Source of the DNA: SAR86 cluster bacterium
Lineage (GTDB): Bacteria; Pseudomonadota; Gammaproteobacteria; Magnimaribacterales; Magnimaribacteraceae
Assembly: GCA_016777005.1 (NCBI GenBank)
Contig: JADHSF010000001.1
Coordinates: 41,029-105,028 of the forward strand
DNA length: 64,000 nt
Reading direction: 5' to 3'
Shown here: positions 51,194 through 63,085 of the stretch, piece by piece
Layout of the letters: every line of letters begins with the position of its first letter
How positions within the stretch are numbered: position 1 is the stretch's first letter
Program-made: the position numbers and the translations under genes
The notes under the pieces: model-generated
What the model was told of the DNA's origin: nothing
What the model saw: only the letters and a program-made list of their open reading frames with translations
Database searches by the model: none

Positions 51194-54100
51194 TACAATC
51201 TAATTCTAGCATGAAGATCTTGAAGTCTTTCAACAGACCACAAATCTTTATTCCTTAATACTGAGCAAACAGCTCTGCCACCTTCTAAAGTAGTAGTACA
51301 GTAGATTTTTTCTTCTAGAGCAGTTCTTCTTATGGAAGCTGAGTCTAATATAGATTGTCTGCCTTCTGTGGTATTGACTATAAGATTTACCTCTGAATTT
51401 TTCATAGCATCAACAACGTGTGGCCTGCCTTCTGCTACCTTCTTAATTATCTCTACTGGTATGTCTAACTCAGCAATACTCCTTGCCGTACCCTTTGTAG
51501 CAATAATTTTAAACCCTAAATCATTAAACTCTTTAGCTAAATCAGCAACAAATGGTCTGTCTGAATCCCTTACACTCAAGAAGACTGAGCCTCTCTGAGG
51601 TATAGTTTCTCCAGCACCCAACTGTGCTTTAGCATAAGCCTCAGAAAAACTTGGACCAATTCCCATCACTTCGCCCGTAGATTTCATTTCCGGACCTAGA
51701 ATAGGATCAACTCCTAAAAATTTATTGAAAGGAAATACTGCTTCTTTCACAGAGAAGTATTCCGGAACTATTTCTTTAATAAAATCTTGTTTTTTCAAAG
51801 AAATTCCTGCCATGCATAAAGCGCCGGCTTTAGCCAAAGAACGTCCTATACATTTAGAAACAAAAGGTATTGTTCTTGAAGCTCTAGGGTTCACCTCTAG
51901 CAAGTAAAGCTCTTTATTGTAATAGGCTAGCTGCACATTAATTAAACCTATGGCACCTATCTTAATGGCAATTTTCTTAACCATAACGGATATTTCTTCA
52001 ACCAGGTCTTCAGAGAGGCTATAAGGCGGTAAAGAACAAGCTGAATCTCCAGAATGAATTCCCGCTTGTTCAATATGCTGGAGAATTCCTCCTATTACAA
52101 CGCTCTCTCCGTCACATACTGCTTCGATATCTATCTCTATAGCTTGATTAAGAAAGCCATCTAGAAGAACCGGACTTTTAGCACTGGCCTGGACAGCCTC
52201 AACTAAGTAGTTCTCCAGATCAGTTTTCTTATAAACCACCTCCATAGCTCTTCCTCCTAATACATAAGAAGGTCGAACTACTAACGGGAAACCTACTATT
52301 TCTGAAACCTCTAAGGCTTCTTCAATATTAGTGGCAATACCATTTGGAGGTTGTTTTAGATCATGTTGGTTAACAAAATCTTGAAAACGACCTCTATCTT
52401 CAGCTAAATCAATTGAGTCAGGAGATGTCCCTAAAATAGGCACTCCATTTCTTTCTAATTCTTGCGCAATTTTTAGAGGAGTCTGGCCACCATATTGCAC
52501 AATAACTCCTTCAGGATTTTCAATATCAGTAATTGAAAGAACATCCTCAACTGTTATTGGTTCAAAATAAAGTCTATCGGAAGTATCAAAATCGGTTGAT
52601 ACAGTTTCTGGATTACAGTTAACCATAATTGTTTCATAACCTTCGTCTCTAAGTCCTAGAGAAGCATGCACACAACAATAATCAAATTCTATACCCTGAC
52701 CTATTCGATTTGGCCCTCCACCCAGAACCATTATCTTTCTTTTGTTACTAACGCGAGCTTCGCATTCCTGTTCATAGGTTGAATACATATATGCAGTAGA
52801 TGATTCAAACTCTCCGGCACATGTATCCACTCTTTTATATACTGGTTTTATATCTAGGGACTTTCTTGTTTCCCTAACCTCTTCTTCCGAGGATTGAATT
52901 AAGTCAGCAATTCTAGAATCTGAGAATCCCTTTCTCTTAAAATAGAAAAGGTTTTCCTTATCAAAGTCAATAAGAGTTAATTTCTGAATTTTTAATTCAT
53001 CTTTAATTAAATCTTCTATTTGAACTAGAAACCATGGATCAATTTTTGAGTAATCAAATACTTCTTCTACTGACAGGCCGTTTCTAAATCCGTCTGCAAC
53101 AAACCAAAGACGATCAGGACTTGGAATGCTTATTTTTTGTTTTAGAGTTTCGAACTCATCTTCTGGATTAAATATAGGATTTAAACCATCTCTACCTGTC
53201 TCAAGTCCTCTAATCGCTTTTTGTAATGATTCTTGAAATGTTCTGCCTATCGCCATGACTTCACCAACAGATTTCATTTGAGTAGAAAGCACCGGCTCTG
53301 CTTGTGCAAATTTTTCAAAATTGAATCTAGGTATCTTTGTTACAACATAATCTATGGAAGGCTCAAATGAAGCAGGTATGATTCCTCCTGTGATGTCGTT
53401 ACTTAATTCATCTAATGTGTACCCCACAGCTAATTTTGCTGCTACCTTAGCAATTGGAAAACCTGTGGCCTTAGAAGCTAAGGCAGATGATCTAGATACT
53501 CTTGGATTCATTTCAATTACTAACAACTCTCCATCTTCTGGATTAATTGTAAATTGTACATTTGAGCCCCCTGTCTCGACTCCAATTTCCCTTAAGATAT
53601 CAATCGAGGCATTTCTCATTATCTGATATTCCTTATCCGTAAGAGTCTGTGCTGGAGCAACAGTAATAGAGTCACCTGTGTGAACTCCCATTGGATCAAG
53701 ATTTTCTATACTACATATGATGATACAGTTATCGTTCTTATCTCTTACGACTTCCATTTCATACTCTTTCCAGCCACCTAAAAATTTATCTATGTAGATT
53801 TCTGAAGTGGGTGAAAGATCAAAGCCTCTCTTACAAATTTGATCAAATTCTTCTAGGTTATAAGCAATTCCACCTCCAGAACCACCCATTGTAAAATTAG
53901 GTCTCAAAACACAAGGAAAGCCTATTTTTTCTAAAAGAACATGAGCTTCATCAAAATTATGAGCAAGACCAGATTCAGGCACTTGCAAACCTATCTTTTC
54001 CATAGAAAATGCAAAAAGCTCTCTATCTTCAGCTTTATCAATAGCTTCTTTAGTAGCCCCTATCATCTCTACAGCATGTTTTTTAAGAATACCCCTACTA

Positions 54101-54408
54101 TCGAGGTCCAATGCAGCATTCAAAGCGGTTTGTCCACCCATTGTAGGTAACAAGGCATCAGGTTTTTCTTTTTCGATAATCTTTTCTATAGTCTCCCAGT
54201 GAATGGGTTCTATATAAGTAGCATCAGCCATACTCGGATCAGTCATGATTGTGGCAGGATTTGAATTGATTAAAATAACTCTATAACCATCTTCCTTTAA
54301 AGCCTTGCAAGCTTGAGCTCCGGAATAGTCAAATTCACAAGCCTGTCCTATTACGATAGGACCAGCACCAATAATTAATATTGAATTTATATCTTGTCTT
54401 CTAGGCAT
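51193..54408 (-). CDS. carB: Carbamoyl-phosphate synthase large subunit
   Basis: [30 protein letters not shown]; duplicated ATP-grasp; 1071 aa. Confidence 0.98.
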   Translation of the reverse strand: MPRRQDINSILIIGAGPIVIGQACEFDYSGAQACKALKEDGYRVILINSNPATIMTDPSMADATYIEPIHWETIEKIIEKEKPDALLPTMGGQTALNAALDLDSRGILKKHAVEMIGATKEAIDKAEDRELFAFSMEKIGLQVPESGLAHNFDEAHVLLEKIGFPCVLRPNFTMGGSGGGIAYNLEEFDQICKRGFDLSPTSEIYIDKFLGGWKEYEMEVVRDKNDNCIIICSIENLDPMGVHTGDSITVAPAQTLTDKEYQIMRNASIDILREIGVETGGSNVQFTINPEDGELLVIEMNPRVSRSSALASKATGFPIAKVAAKLAVGYTLDELSNDITGGIIPASFEPSIDYVVTKIPRFNFEKFAQAEPVLSTQMKSVGEVMAIGRTFQESLQKAIRGLETGRDGLNPIFNPEDEFETLKQKISIPSPDRLWFVADGFRNGLSVEEVFDYSKIDPWFLVQIEDLIKDELKIQKLTLIDFDKENLFYFKRKGFSDSRIADLIQSSEEEVRETRKSLDIKPVYKRVDTCAGEFESSTAYMYSTYEQECEARVSNKRKIMVLGGGPNRIGQGIEFDYCCVHASLGLRDEGYETIMVNCNPETVSTDFDTSDRLYFEPITVEDVLSITDIENPEGVIVQYGGQTPLKIAQELERNGVPILGTSPDSIDLAEDRGRFQDFVNQHDLKQPPNGIATNIEEALEVSEIVGFPLVVRPSYVLGGRAMEVVYKKTDLENYLVEAVQASAKSPVLLDGFLNQAIEIDIEAVCDGESVVIGGILQHIEQAGIHSGDSACSLPPYSLSEDLVEEISVMVKKIAIKIGAIGLINVQLAYYNKELYLLEVNPRASRTIPFVSKCIGRSLAKAGALCMAGISLKKQDFIKEIVPEYFSVKEAVFPFNKFLGVDPILGPEMKSTGEVMGIGPSFSEAYAKAQLGAGETIPQRGSVFLSVRDSDRPFVADLAKEFNDLGFKIIATKGTARSIAELDIPVEIIKKVAEGRPHVVDAMKNSEVNLIVNTTEGRQSILDSASIRRTALEEKIYCTTTLEGGRAVCSVLRNKDLWSVERLQDLHARIRL

Positions 54409-55516
54409 TTTTTTTCATATTTTCTTCGAATCTTTCAAATAAATATTTAAGATCATGGGGACCTGGACTTGCTTCAGGGTGGCCCTGAAAACTGAACAAA
54501 GGAAGAGTTTCATGCTCTAGTCCTTGGACTGTTCCATCAAATAGTGACTTGTGAGTCACTTTTACAGTTTTTGGTAAGGAAGTCTCTTCAACAGTAAATC
54601 CATGATTTTGTGAGCTAACCGAAACTTTTTTAGTATTAATATCTTGAACAGGATGATTGGCGCCATGATGTCCAAACTTCATTTTTGAAGTCCTGCCTCC
54701 TAAAGATAGGGCCAGCAACTGATGTCCCAAACAGATACCAAATAATGGCATTTTTTGTTCTGAGAGTTTTTTTATCGTCTCTATAGCATAATCGCAAGGT
54801 TCTGGATCTCCAGGACCATTAGACAAAAACACACCGTTAGGTTCCATTTCTAGAATCTCCTCAGAAGAAGTCTGGGCAGAAACAACTTTCAACTTGTAAC
54901 CTCTGTCAGCCAAAATTCTCAAGATATTCTTTTTAATACCAAAATCAATAACTGTGACCTTGAATTCTGAATCTTTTATATCCCCTCTCCAGGTTCCTTC
55001 TGTCCAATGATAATTAGCTGAAGTAGTCACCTCCTTCGCTAAGTCTAGTCCAGCCAAGCCTTCAAAGGCTTGAGCTTTTTCAATAACTTCATTTTCAATA
55101 ATAGATTGACCAGCAAAAATAGATGCACCTTGAGCACCTCTAGAACGAATAATTCGAGTGAGTTTCCTTGTATCTATGTCAGAAATTCCAATAATATTAT
55201 TATTTCTTAAATAGTCCGATAAGCTATTTTTGTTTCGCCAGCTACTTTCAGTTTCAGAAAGAGATCTAATAACGAGTCCTGAACTCCATATATTATCTGA
55301 TTCTATATCTTCATCATTTGTTCCGGTATTGCCTATATGTGGATAAGTTAGAGTAACAATCTGTTTAGCATAAGACGGGTCAGTGAGTATTTCTTGATAA
55401 CCTGTCATTGAAGTATTAAAAACTATTTCACCATTAACTTGACCCAATGCACCAATACTCTTGCCTTTAAAAATTGTGCCATCAGCTAATGCCAATACTG
55501 CTTGTTCTTGTTTCAT
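54401..55516 (-). CDS. carA: Carbamoyl-phosphate synthase small subunit
   Basis: GATase active site [15 protein letters not shown]; overlaps carB. Confidence 0.97.
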   Translation of the reverse strand: MKQEQAVLALADGTIFKGKSIGALGQVNGEIVFNTSMTGYQEILTDPSYAKQIVTLTYPHIGNTGTNDEDIESDNIWSSGLVIRSLSETESSWRNKNSLSDYLRNNNIIGISDIDTRKLTRIIRSRGAQGASIFAGQSIIENEVIEKAQAFEGLAGLDLAKEVTTSANYHWTEGTWRGDIKDSEFKVTVIDFGIKKNILRILADRGYKLKVVSAQTSSEEILEMEPNGVFLSNGPGDPEPCDYAIETIKKLSEQKMPLFGICLGHQLLALSLGGRTSKMKFGHHGANHPVQDINTKKVSVSSQNHGFTVEETSLPKTVKVTHKSLFDGTVQGLEHETLPLFSFQGHPEASPGPHDLKYLFERFEENMKKNA

Positions 55517-56196
55517 AAAATTTGTTTATAAATATCTTTTAGTGCACCAGCAGGGTCATCCGATTCTGTTATAGGTCTGCCAATAACTAAAAAGTCTGAA
55601 CCATTCTTTATGGCTTCACTAGGAGTAGACACCCTACTCTGATCATTTATGTTAGATTGATCTGGTCTTATACCTGGCGTTACAGTAATAAATTCTTCAC
55701 CAAACTCTTGCTTAATGGTCGCTGTATCGGATGAAGCACAAACTACGCCATCAAGCTCACATTCGTGTGATAATTTTGCCAATCTAAGAACTTGCTCCGA
55801 TAGATTATTTAACCCTATTTCCTCGAGAGAATCTTCAGAAAGACTTGTAAGAAGTGTCACAGCTATTAATAGTGGGGGCTCATTGTAACCAATCAATGCA
55901 TTTTTAGATGCCTCTAGCATTTTCTTGCCGCCTGAAGCATGAACATTGATCATCCAAACACCAAGATCAGCAGCTGTTCTTACAGCCTCATAAACAGTAT
56001 TAGGAATATCATGAAATTTTAAGTCCAGAAATATTTCAAATCCCTTTGAGTCAAGTTCTTTGATGATCTTTGGCCCAGATGAAGTAAATAGCTGACTGCC
56101 TATCTTTAATCTACAATGACTTGGGTCAAAATTACTTGCCATATCAATTGCAGCTGAGTACTCAAGATCTAAAGGTATTATTACCCTGTTATCCAT
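55513..56196 (-). CDS. pyrF: Orotidine 5'-phosphate decarboxylase
   Basis: [13 protein letters not shown] active site; VTPGIRP. Confidence 0.97.
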   Translation of the reverse strand: MDNRVIIPLDLEYSAAIDMASNFDPSHCRLKIGSQLFTSSGPKIIKELDSKGFEIFLDLKFHDIPNTVYEAVRTAADLGVWMINVHASGGKKMLEASKNALIGYNEPPLLIAVTLLTSLSEDSLEEIGLNNLSEQVLRLAKLSHECELDGVVCASSDTATIKQEFGEEFITVTPGIRPDQSNINDQSRVSTPSEAIKNGSDFLVIGRPITESDDPAGALKDIYKQIL

Positions 56197-56230
56197 GAAA
56201 ATTTAGTGATTTGTAGAGTAAATTTGGATG

Positions 56231-56266
56231 AAAAAAAAGCGAACCAGAGTAAGATCTGACGTTCGC
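56231..56266 (-). promoter_or_regulatory. Terminator-like attenuator hairpin upstream of pyrF-carA-carB
   Basis: Minus strand GCGAAC-gt-CAGA-tcttac-TCTG-GTTCGC followed by TTTTTTTT, ending about 35 nt before the pyrF ATG. Confidence 0.65.
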
Positions 56267-56359
56267 AATTTTGTTTTTTAAGGCCTATGGGCATTAAAAC
56301 CACACTATAATAAACGAAACATATTGTGTCCATCAAAACATAAGGTTATTAATAAGAAA

Positions 56360-57121
56360 GTGTTAAAAAATATTGAAGAACTCAATGGGATGAGAGAAGC
56401 AGGTAAGCTTGCTTCTGAAGTCCTAGAAATGATTGGTAGTTTTGTTAAGCCAGGTATATCTACCGGAGAATTAGATAAAATCTGTAATGAATACATCATT
56501 GATATTCAAAAAGCCATTCCAGCAAATGTAGGCTATAGAGGTTTTGAAAAAACTCTGTGCACAAGCATCAACCAGGTAATTTGTCATGGCATACCTGACT
56601 TCAATAGAATTCTTAAAAATGGAGATATCATGAATATTGACGTAACAGTCATTAAAGACGGCTGGCATGGTGATACATCGAAAATGTTCCTAGTTGGCAA
56701 GACTCAAGCCCATAACGAAAGACTCATAAATATTACTCAAGAATGCCTTTACAAAGGAATTGAGGCGGTTAAGCCAGGTGCAAGACTGGGAGATATTGGG
56801 CATGCTATACAAACACATGCAGAAAAAAATTATTACTCAGTTGTGGAGGAGTATTGTGGTCACGGAATCGGTAAAATCTATCATGATGAACCTCAAATAC
56901 TTCACTATGGACTAGCAAATAGCGGACAAGAGATTGTTGAAGGTATGTGTTTCACAATTGAACCTATGATCAATATAGGCTCTAAATTTACTAAACTTCT
57001 TTCTGATGGCTGGACAGTAGAAACACAGGATGGAAGGAATTCAGCACAGTGGGAACATACAATTTATGTGAATGAGAGTGGAGCTGAAATTCTTACTTTA
57101 AGAAAAGAAGAAAATTTGTAG
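56360..57121 (+). CDS. map: Methionine aminopeptidase, type I
   Basis: INQVICHGIPD; IDVTVIKDGWHGDTSKMF; GHGIGKIYHDEP. GTG at 56360 fits the family N-terminus better than TTG at 56324. Confidence 0.94.
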   Translation: MLKNIEELNGMREAGKLASEVLEMIGSFVKPGISTGELDKICNEYIIDIQKAIPANVGYRGFEKTLCTSINQVICHGIPDFNRILKNGDIMNIDVTVIKDGWHGDTSKMFLVGKTQAHNERLINITQECLYKGIEAVKPGARLGDIGHAIQTHAEKNYYSVVEEYCGHGIGKIYHDEPQILHYGLANSGQEIVEGMCFTIEPMINIGSKFTKLLSDGWTVETQDGRNSAQWEHTIYVNESGAEILTLRKEENL

Positions 57122-57127
57122 ACACAG

Positions 57128-59719
57128 ATGTTTGATTACCTCTTAAAACAAAAGGAAACTGACAACAAAATTTTATCAAAAGAATTTGATAATTGGCTTT
57201 TCAGGGATAGAGGTCGTCAAGTAAAAGGAATTAAATATTTCTTAAATAAGAGATCAGAAAATATTGATAGATTGATTATAGATGCAGCAGGGGAAAGCAA
57301 TCTAAATACAATCAATAATTTTGGTATTTTTACAGTAGGTGGTTATGGTAGAGGTGAATTACACCCATACTCCGATATAGATTTACTGCTTTTATCAAAA
57401 GAAAACCTGTCTAGGGTAGATCAAAAAAAAGTAGAAACCTTTATCAGCCTGCTTTGGGATCTTGGTTTAGATATTGGTCATAGCGTGCGAACTCTCGAGC
57501 AAGTTATAAGCCATGCGAGAGATGATGTCTACACAATGACCAATATGCTCGAATATAGAATGATCTATGGAGATGATGTTATCCATAAAGATTATATAAG
57601 CGTTATAGATACAAAAAATCTTTGGAGAAATAAACCTTTTATTCAAGCAAAAGTTTTAGAGCAAACAGAAAGACACCAGGCATTTAATAATACTTCGTTT
57701 AATCTTGAACCAGATATTAAGTCCTCTCCGGGCGGATTAAGGGATATTCACACTATAGACTGGTTGATAAAAAATTCTTTTAGAAATGTATTGAAAGATA
57801 AGAAAAATCTTTTGAGTATTTTGACCGATGATGAATACAAAGAACTGAATAAGTCTAAACACTGGTTATGGGTCATAAGATATTTACTACATATAGAGGC
57901 TAAAAGAGAAGAAGATCGACTTTTATTTGAATATCAGATTCCAGTAGCTAAAAAATTATTTCCCTCCATCAAGAATCCCAATCAAGCTGCAGAGAAGTTA
58001 ATGCATAGATATTACAGATCTTCACTCAATATCTCTGAAATAAACTCTACTTTCATACAAAGCCTAAAAGAAGAATCCGGACTGTTTAAATATTCACGAA
58101 AAAAGAGAATTGATAATAATTTTTATATAAAAAATAAACTTATTCACCTCGAAGATTTAAATGGCTTTAAACATGATCCAAGCCTTCTTTTAGATCTCTT
58201 TATTAAACTTAGTGAAAATTCTGATGTCGAGGGTATAGGATCAGAAACATTAAGATCCCTTAAAAGAGACAGAAACTTGATTGATTCTGAGTTTAGAAAA
58301 AGTAAAAAAAATATAACTCTTTTCTTAAAGCTCCTTAAATCAAAAAGATTGCTTGTAACTCAACTAGAGAATATGAAAGAACTTGGCATTTTAGGGAGAT
58401 ACTTGCCTGAGTTCGGAAGAATTACAGGACAAATGCAATATGATTTATTCCATATCTATACAGTAGATGCTCATACGCTCCAGGTTCTAAGAAATATGAG
58501 ATGGATGACACTTGGAAAATCTAAGGAAAATTTTCCTCTTGCATCTCAGCTAATCGACGATTTGCCTAAACTAGAAGTACTTTATATTGCTGGTCTTTAT
58601 CATGATATTGGCAAAGGCAGAGGGTCAGATCATTCCAATCTAGGAAGATCTATAGTTAAGAAATTCTGTAAGAAGCATTTATTCTCTGCCGAAGACACTA
58701 AATTAATTGAATGGTTGGTAGAAAATCATCTTTTAATGTCTGTTACTTCACAAAAAAAAGATCTAGAGGATAATTTCGTAATAAAGGAGTTTGCAAATAA
58801 GGTAAGCAACTTAGAGAATCTAAAATATCTTTATTGCCTTACCGTTGCAGATGTAAGTGCAACCAACCCAAACTTATGGAATTCTTGGAATGCTTCACTT
58901 TTAAAACAACTCTACGACCGAACTAAACTATATTTTGAAGACGAGATATTACTTAATAAATCTATTGCCGATGAACAACTAAAAGCGATCAAGATTATTA
59001 AAAATCATAAAGCGGTCGATGTACAAAAATTATGGGAGAAGTTTTATCCTGATTATTTCAAAATGTCTAATTGCAACGATCTTTCCATGCATGCTGAGAT
59101 TATTTTAGGTTCAGCTAAGAAAACAATCATTAAGTTGATTGAAAAAGATCCTGATTCTCTAACTTCAATATTTATCCATACAAAAGATCGTAAGAACTTA
59201 TTTGCAACAATAATTGGTGTTCTAGATTCTGAAAATATCAATTTCAAGGATGCCAAGCTTTTTGGCATGAAAGATGGATATTGCACAGATTTGATCACAA
59301 TCAGTGACAAAGAAGAAAAAGTTATCCTTGATTCTGAAAGAGCTCGAAGCCTTATAGAAAAGATAGATGAAGCTCTAAATCAAAAAACTTTAAATCCAAA
59401 AATTGTTAGAAGAAGACTACCCAGACACTTAAAACATTTTAATACTGAAACCAAGATAGATGTTAAACATGATATGTTGAATAGATGGACGGATATTGAG
59501 ATAGAAACATCGGATAGGCCTGGATTACTGGCTTCTATTTGCCAAGTATTCTTAAAACATGGCGCAGTAATTAAAAAAGCCAGAATAGCTACCTACGGTG
59601 AAAAAGCCGAAGATAGATTTTGCATTACCTCTATACAAGATACGCCTTTTATTAAGAAAAATGAACTGAATGGCCTCGTTGATGATTTAACAAACTCGCT
59701 AAACGGAGAACTGGAGTGA
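57128..59719 (+). CDS. glnD: Bifunctional uridylyltransferase/uridylyl-removing enzyme GlnD
   Basis: GGYGRGELHPYSDIDLLLL; HD motif YHDIGKGRGSDHS; C-terminal ACT domains. Confidence 0.97.
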   Translation: MFDYLLKQKETDNKILSKEFDNWLFRDRGRQVKGIKYFLNKRSENIDRLIIDAAGESNLNTINNFGIFTVGGYGRGELHPYSDIDLLLLSKENLSRVDQKKVETFISLLWDLGLDIGHSVRTLEQVISHARDDVYTMTNMLEYRMIYGDDVIHKDYISVIDTKNLWRNKPFIQAKVLEQTERHQAFNNTSFNLEPDIKSSPGGLRDIHTIDWLIKNSFRNVLKDKKNLLSILTDDEYKELNKSKHWLWVIRYLLHIEAKREEDRLLFEYQIPVAKKLFPSIKNPNQAAEKLMHRYYRSSLNISEINSTFIQSLKEESGLFKYSRKKRIDNNFYIKNKLIHLEDLNGFKHDPSLLLDLFIKLSENSDVEGIGSETLRSLKRDRNLIDSEFRKSKKNITLFLKLLKSKRLLVTQLENMKELGILGRYLPEFGRITGQMQYDLFHIYTVDAHTLQVLRNMRWMTLGKSKENFPLASQLIDDLPKLEVLYIAGLYHDIGKGRGSDHSNLGRSIVKKFCKKHLFSAEDTKLIEWLVENHLLMSVTSQKKDLEDNFVIKEFANKVSNLENLKYLYCLTVADVSATNPNLWNSWNASLLKQLYDRTKLYFEDEILLNKSIADEQLKAIKIIKNHKAVDVQKLWEKFYPDYFKMSNCNDLSMHAEIILGSAKKTIIKLIEKDPDSLTSIFIHTKDRKNLFATIIGVLDSENINFKDAKLFGMKDGYCTDLITISDKEEKVILDSERARSLIEKIDEALNQKTLNPKIVRRRLPRHLKHFNTETKIDVKHDMLNRWTDIEIETSDRPGLLASICQVFLKHGAVIKKARIATYGEKAEDRFCITSIQDTPFIKKNELNGLVDDLTNSLNGELE

Positions 59720-60900
59720 ATAATTATTTAAATAATTTAACCGAATATCCCTTTTATTATCTGTCTCAATTGCTGAAGGATATTAAAAAAAGTCCTAATG
59801 AAATCACAGGACTTCATATTGGAGAGCCTAAAGGAAAAGCTCCTGATGAAGCGATTAGTATTTTGAATAAGAACTCTTCTGGCTATTCAAGGTATCCAAC
59901 TTCTAAAGGAGAATTATCGCTGAGAAAATCTTACACAGACTGGCTATCCGATAGATTTTCTACAAATAATATAGATCCTGAAAAACATGTCTTGCCTGTC
60001 TCAGGCTCTAGAGAGGGTATCTTTTCATTTATACAGGCTGCGATAGATACCAGCAAGGACAATCCTGTGATCATGATGCCCAATCCTTTTTATAAAATTT
60101 ATGAAGGCGCTGCTATTATGGCTGGCGCTAAACCTTATTACATAAATTCTACTCATGAAGATGGATTTAAGCCAAATTTTAATGATATTCCTGAACAGGT
60201 TTGGCAAGATTGTCAGCTTTTAATACTCTGCTCTCCTTCGAATCCAACTGGTTATTGTCTTGATAAAGAAGAATACCTATTAGTGATAAACAAAGCTCAA
60301 CAGTATGATTTTCTTTTGTGTTCAGACGAATGTTATGTCGATATTTACGAAAGCTCTTCCAAACCACCTGTGGGACTTTTGGAATGTGATGATATTACAG
60401 AGAATAACTCGAGATCTGTTGTGTTCCATAGCCTTTCTAAGCGCTCTAATTTAGCTGGATTAAGATCAGGTTTTGTTTGTGCAGGAGAAAAAGTTATAGA
60501 AAAATTAGCACTTTATAGAACCTATCATGGAGTAACACTTTCCTTGCCTACTCAAATGGCAAGTAGCTGGGCCTGGAAAGATAGAAAGCATGTAGAAGAA
60601 AATAGACTCGAATATGATAAAAAATTTAATACTGCTATTTCTTGCTTCGATAATGCTGACATAACAAGACCTGAAGGCGGTTTTTATATCTGGTTAAAGC
60701 TACCTTGTGATGACGAGATTTTTGCAAAATCACTTTACCAAGATACTGGTATTCTTAGTCTGCCAGGCTCTTACCTTGGTAAAGAAGAGGATGGAGTTAA
60801 TCCAGCAAAAGGTTTCTTGAGACTGGCAGTAGTCCATGATGTTGATACAATAGACTTCGCTTTTAAAGCCGTAAGCAAGACATTATCAAATTTTAGTTAG
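59716..60900 (+). CDS. dapC: Succinyldiaminopimelate transaminase (class I aminotransferase)
   Basis: PLP fold-type I with SLSKRSNLAGLRSGF lysine motif; upstream of dapD/dapE. Confidence 0.9.
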   Translation: MNNYLNNLTEYPFYYLSQLLKDIKKSPNEITGLHIGEPKGKAPDEAISILNKNSSGYSRYPTSKGELSLRKSYTDWLSDRFSTNNIDPEKHVLPVSGSREGIFSFIQAAIDTSKDNPVIMMPNPFYKIYEGAAIMAGAKPYYINSTHEDGFKPNFNDIPEQVWQDCQLLILCSPSNPTGYCLDKEEYLLVINKAQQYDFLLCSDECYVDIYESSSKPPVGLLECDDITENNSRSVVFHSLSKRSNLAGLRSGFVCAGEKVIEKLALYRTYHGVTLSLPTQMASSWAWKDRKHVEENRLEYDKKFNTAISCFDNADITRPEGGFYIWLKLPCDDEIFAKSLYQDTGILSLPGSYLGKEEDGVNPAKGFLRLAVVHDVDTIDFAFKAVSKTLSNFS

Positions 60901-60937
60901 TCTCTTCCTTAAAACTATCACTTTAAAAAACTAAAAC

Positions 60938-60943
60938 TATAAT
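60938..60943 (+). promoter_or_regulatory. Candidate -10 box (TATAAT) immediately upstream of dapD
   Basis: Perfect TATAAT six bases upstream of the dapD ATG (60950); no clear -35 seen. Confidence 0.4.
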
Positions 60944-60949
60944 AACGAA

Positions 60950-61942
60950 ATGAGTATTTTTCCATTAATCGCAATCGGTTCTGCTTCATTAAATGATGAA
61001 GGTGAGGCTCTGGATATCAGATATCACTTAATAGTGACTAAAGAAAATAACGAACTCCTAAATACAGTCAACTTAAGTTACAAAAATTATGAAAATCTAG
61101 AAAGATTGCTATCTGAATCTTTGGAGTCAAATTCATTGGAGAAAGATTTTGTTGACAAGCTATCTATAAATAAAAATCAAAAACTTATTATTCATCAAAT
61201 AAAAGCTGATGAACCTATTAGAGACATTAAAGATTCTTACTTGAAGCTTTACCTTATGTCCTTAAGGAAAGCGGAACCAAATTCACTCAATCTTGACGGA
61301 TTATTTGCAACATTACCAAATAATGCATGGACCAATTATGGTCCCATTGATCCAAGGGAATTAGAAGCCTTCAGAATTAAGAATGGCCATGTTTTTGTAA
61401 AATCAGTCGATAAATTTCCATGCATGACCGACTATATTGTGCCTTCAGGTGTAAGGATAGCCGATGCGTCTAGGGTTAGATTAGGCGCTTACCTTGCAGA
61501 AGGTACTACTATCATGCATGAAGGGTTTGTTAACTTTAACGCCGGAACTTTAGGCACTGCCATGATAGAAGGCAGAATTTCAGCTGGGGTTGTGATTGGA
61601 AAGAACTCTGATTTAGGAGGGGGCTGCTCAACTATGGGAACACTTTCTGGTGGAAATAATATAAAAATATCAGTTGGTGAAGATTGTTTGCTGGGAGCCA
61701 ATTCAGGATTAGGAATCCCACTCGGCGATAGGTGTACTGTTGAGGCAGGGTTATATTTAACCGGGGGAGCTAGAGTTGAAGTCTTAGATGAAAATGGAGA
61801 AATAATTGAAGTGACTAAAGCGTCCAATTTATCCGGAAAGAGCAACCTTCTATTTATAAGAAATTCTCTTACAGGCGCTATCCAATGCAGACCAAACCTA
61901 AAAAGTATTGTCTTAAATGAGACTCTGCATGATAACGATTAA
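60950..61942 (+). CDS. dapD: 2,3,4,5-tetrahydropyridine-2,6-dicarboxylate N-succinyltransferase (long form)
   Basis: Left-handed beta-helix hexapeptide repeats (GTTIMHEGFVNFNAGTLGTAMIEGRISAGVVIG); between dapC and dapE. Confidence 0.95.
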   Translation: MSIFPLIAIGSASLNDEGEALDIRYHLIVTKENNELLNTVNLSYKNYENLERLLSESLESNSLEKDFVDKLSINKNQKLIIHQIKADEPIRDIKDSYLKLYLMSLRKAEPNSLNLDGLFATLPNNAWTNYGPIDPRELEAFRIKNGHVFVKSVDKFPCMTDYIVPSGVRIADASRVRLGAYLAEGTTIMHEGFVNFNAGTLGTAMIEGRISAGVVIGKNSDLGGGCSTMGTLSGGNNIKISVGEDCLLGANSGLGIPLGDRCTVEAGLYLTGGARVEVLDENGEIIEVTKASNLSGKSNLLFIRNSLTGAIQCRPNLKSIVLNETLHDND

Positions 61943-61951
61943 CTTTATTGT

Positions 61952-63085
61952 ATGAGTAAGACGCTAGATTTAACAAAAGAATTAATCGCTAGAAAGTCAC
62001 TCACACCTGAAGATGATGGTTGCCAGAAACTAGTTGCTGAAAGACTCAGTAAAATAGGATTTTTGATAGAAGATCTTCAATATGGTGATGTAAAAAATCT
62101 ATGGGCAACAATTGGTAAATCAGGACCTTTGTTTGTATTTTTAGGACATACTGATGTTGTTCCAACTGGACCGATTGCAAGTTGGGAAAGTGATCCTTTC
62201 ACGGCTACTGAAAAAGATTCACTACTTGTGGGTCGAGGTGCTGCTGATATGAAAGGCAGCGTTGCAGCCTTTGTGACTTCAATAGAAAAATTTATGGAAA
62301 AAGAGCCTAATCTCATTGGAAGAATTGGTGTCCTCCTCACGAGTGATGAAGAAGGACCAGCAATAGATGGTGTGACTAAAGTTATAGATTATCTTGAGGA
62401 TAAAAATGAAAAAATTAAATGGTGCCTGGTAGGTGAACCGACTTCAGATAAAAAAATAGGTGATGTAATAAAAATAGGCAGAAGAGGCTCAATATCTGCA
62501 AGGATCAATGTTTTAGGCACACAAGGACATGTAGCATATCCAGACAAAGCCGATAATCCGATTCACAATTTTTCTGCTCCTCTAGCTGAGCTTTCAAGCT
62601 TAAAATGGAAAGATGAGACTGGAAAGTTTCAAGATTCTGTTCTCCAAATATCAAACATCAATGCAGGAACAGGTGCAACAAATGTTATTCCCGGGAATTT
62701 AACTTTGGATTTGAATGTGCGTTATTCTCCCTCAACTTCAATAGAAGATATAAAAAAAGACATTGAATCCATCATCCAAAAACATGACATTACTTATGAA
62801 ATTTCATGGAATATTGGCGGAAGACCTTTTCTAACTAAGGAAACAGAACTTATAAATGCTGTTGAACAATCAGTTATACAAATCACCGGAATGTCTCCTA
62901 AATGCACCACCGATGGTGGAACATCAGATGGCAGGTTTGTAGCGCCTACTGGTGCTCAGGTTGTTGAGTTAGGACCTGGAAACGCATCTATACATAAGGT
63001 AAATGAGAGTGTAGTCATCAAAGACTTAGAGCACCTAAGCAATATATATAATGCCATCTTAAACAGACTACTGACTTCTTCTTAA
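61952..63085 (+). CDS. dapE: Succinyl-diaminopimelate desuccinylase
   Basis: M20 metallopeptidase: FLGHTDVVPTGP; GRGAADMKGSVAAF; TSDEEGPA. Confidence 0.96.
   Translation: MSKTLDLTKELIARKSLTPEDDGCQKLVAERLSKIGFLIEDLQYGDVKNLWATIGKSGPLFVFLGHTDVVPTGPIASWESDPFTATEKDSLLVGRGAADMKGSVAAFVTSIEKFMEKEPNLIGRIGVLLTSDEEGPAIDGVTKVIDYLEDKNEKIKWCLVGEPTSDKKIGDVIKIGRRGSISARINVLGTQGHVAYPDKADNPIHNFSAPLAELSSLKWKDETGKFQDSVLQISNINAGTGATNVIPGNLTLDLNVRYSPSTSIEDIKKDIESIIQKHDITYEISWNIGGRPFLTKETELINAVEQSVIQITGMSPKCTTDGGTSDGRFVAPTGAQVVELGPGNASIHKVNESVVIKDLEHLSNIYNAILNRLLTSS

Noticed and set aside
56305-56499. 64-aa minus-strand ORF upstream of the pyrF leader
   Set aside because: Mostly antisense to map; no supporting signal. 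The shorter 56181-56294 frame is discussed separately because it spans the attenuator.
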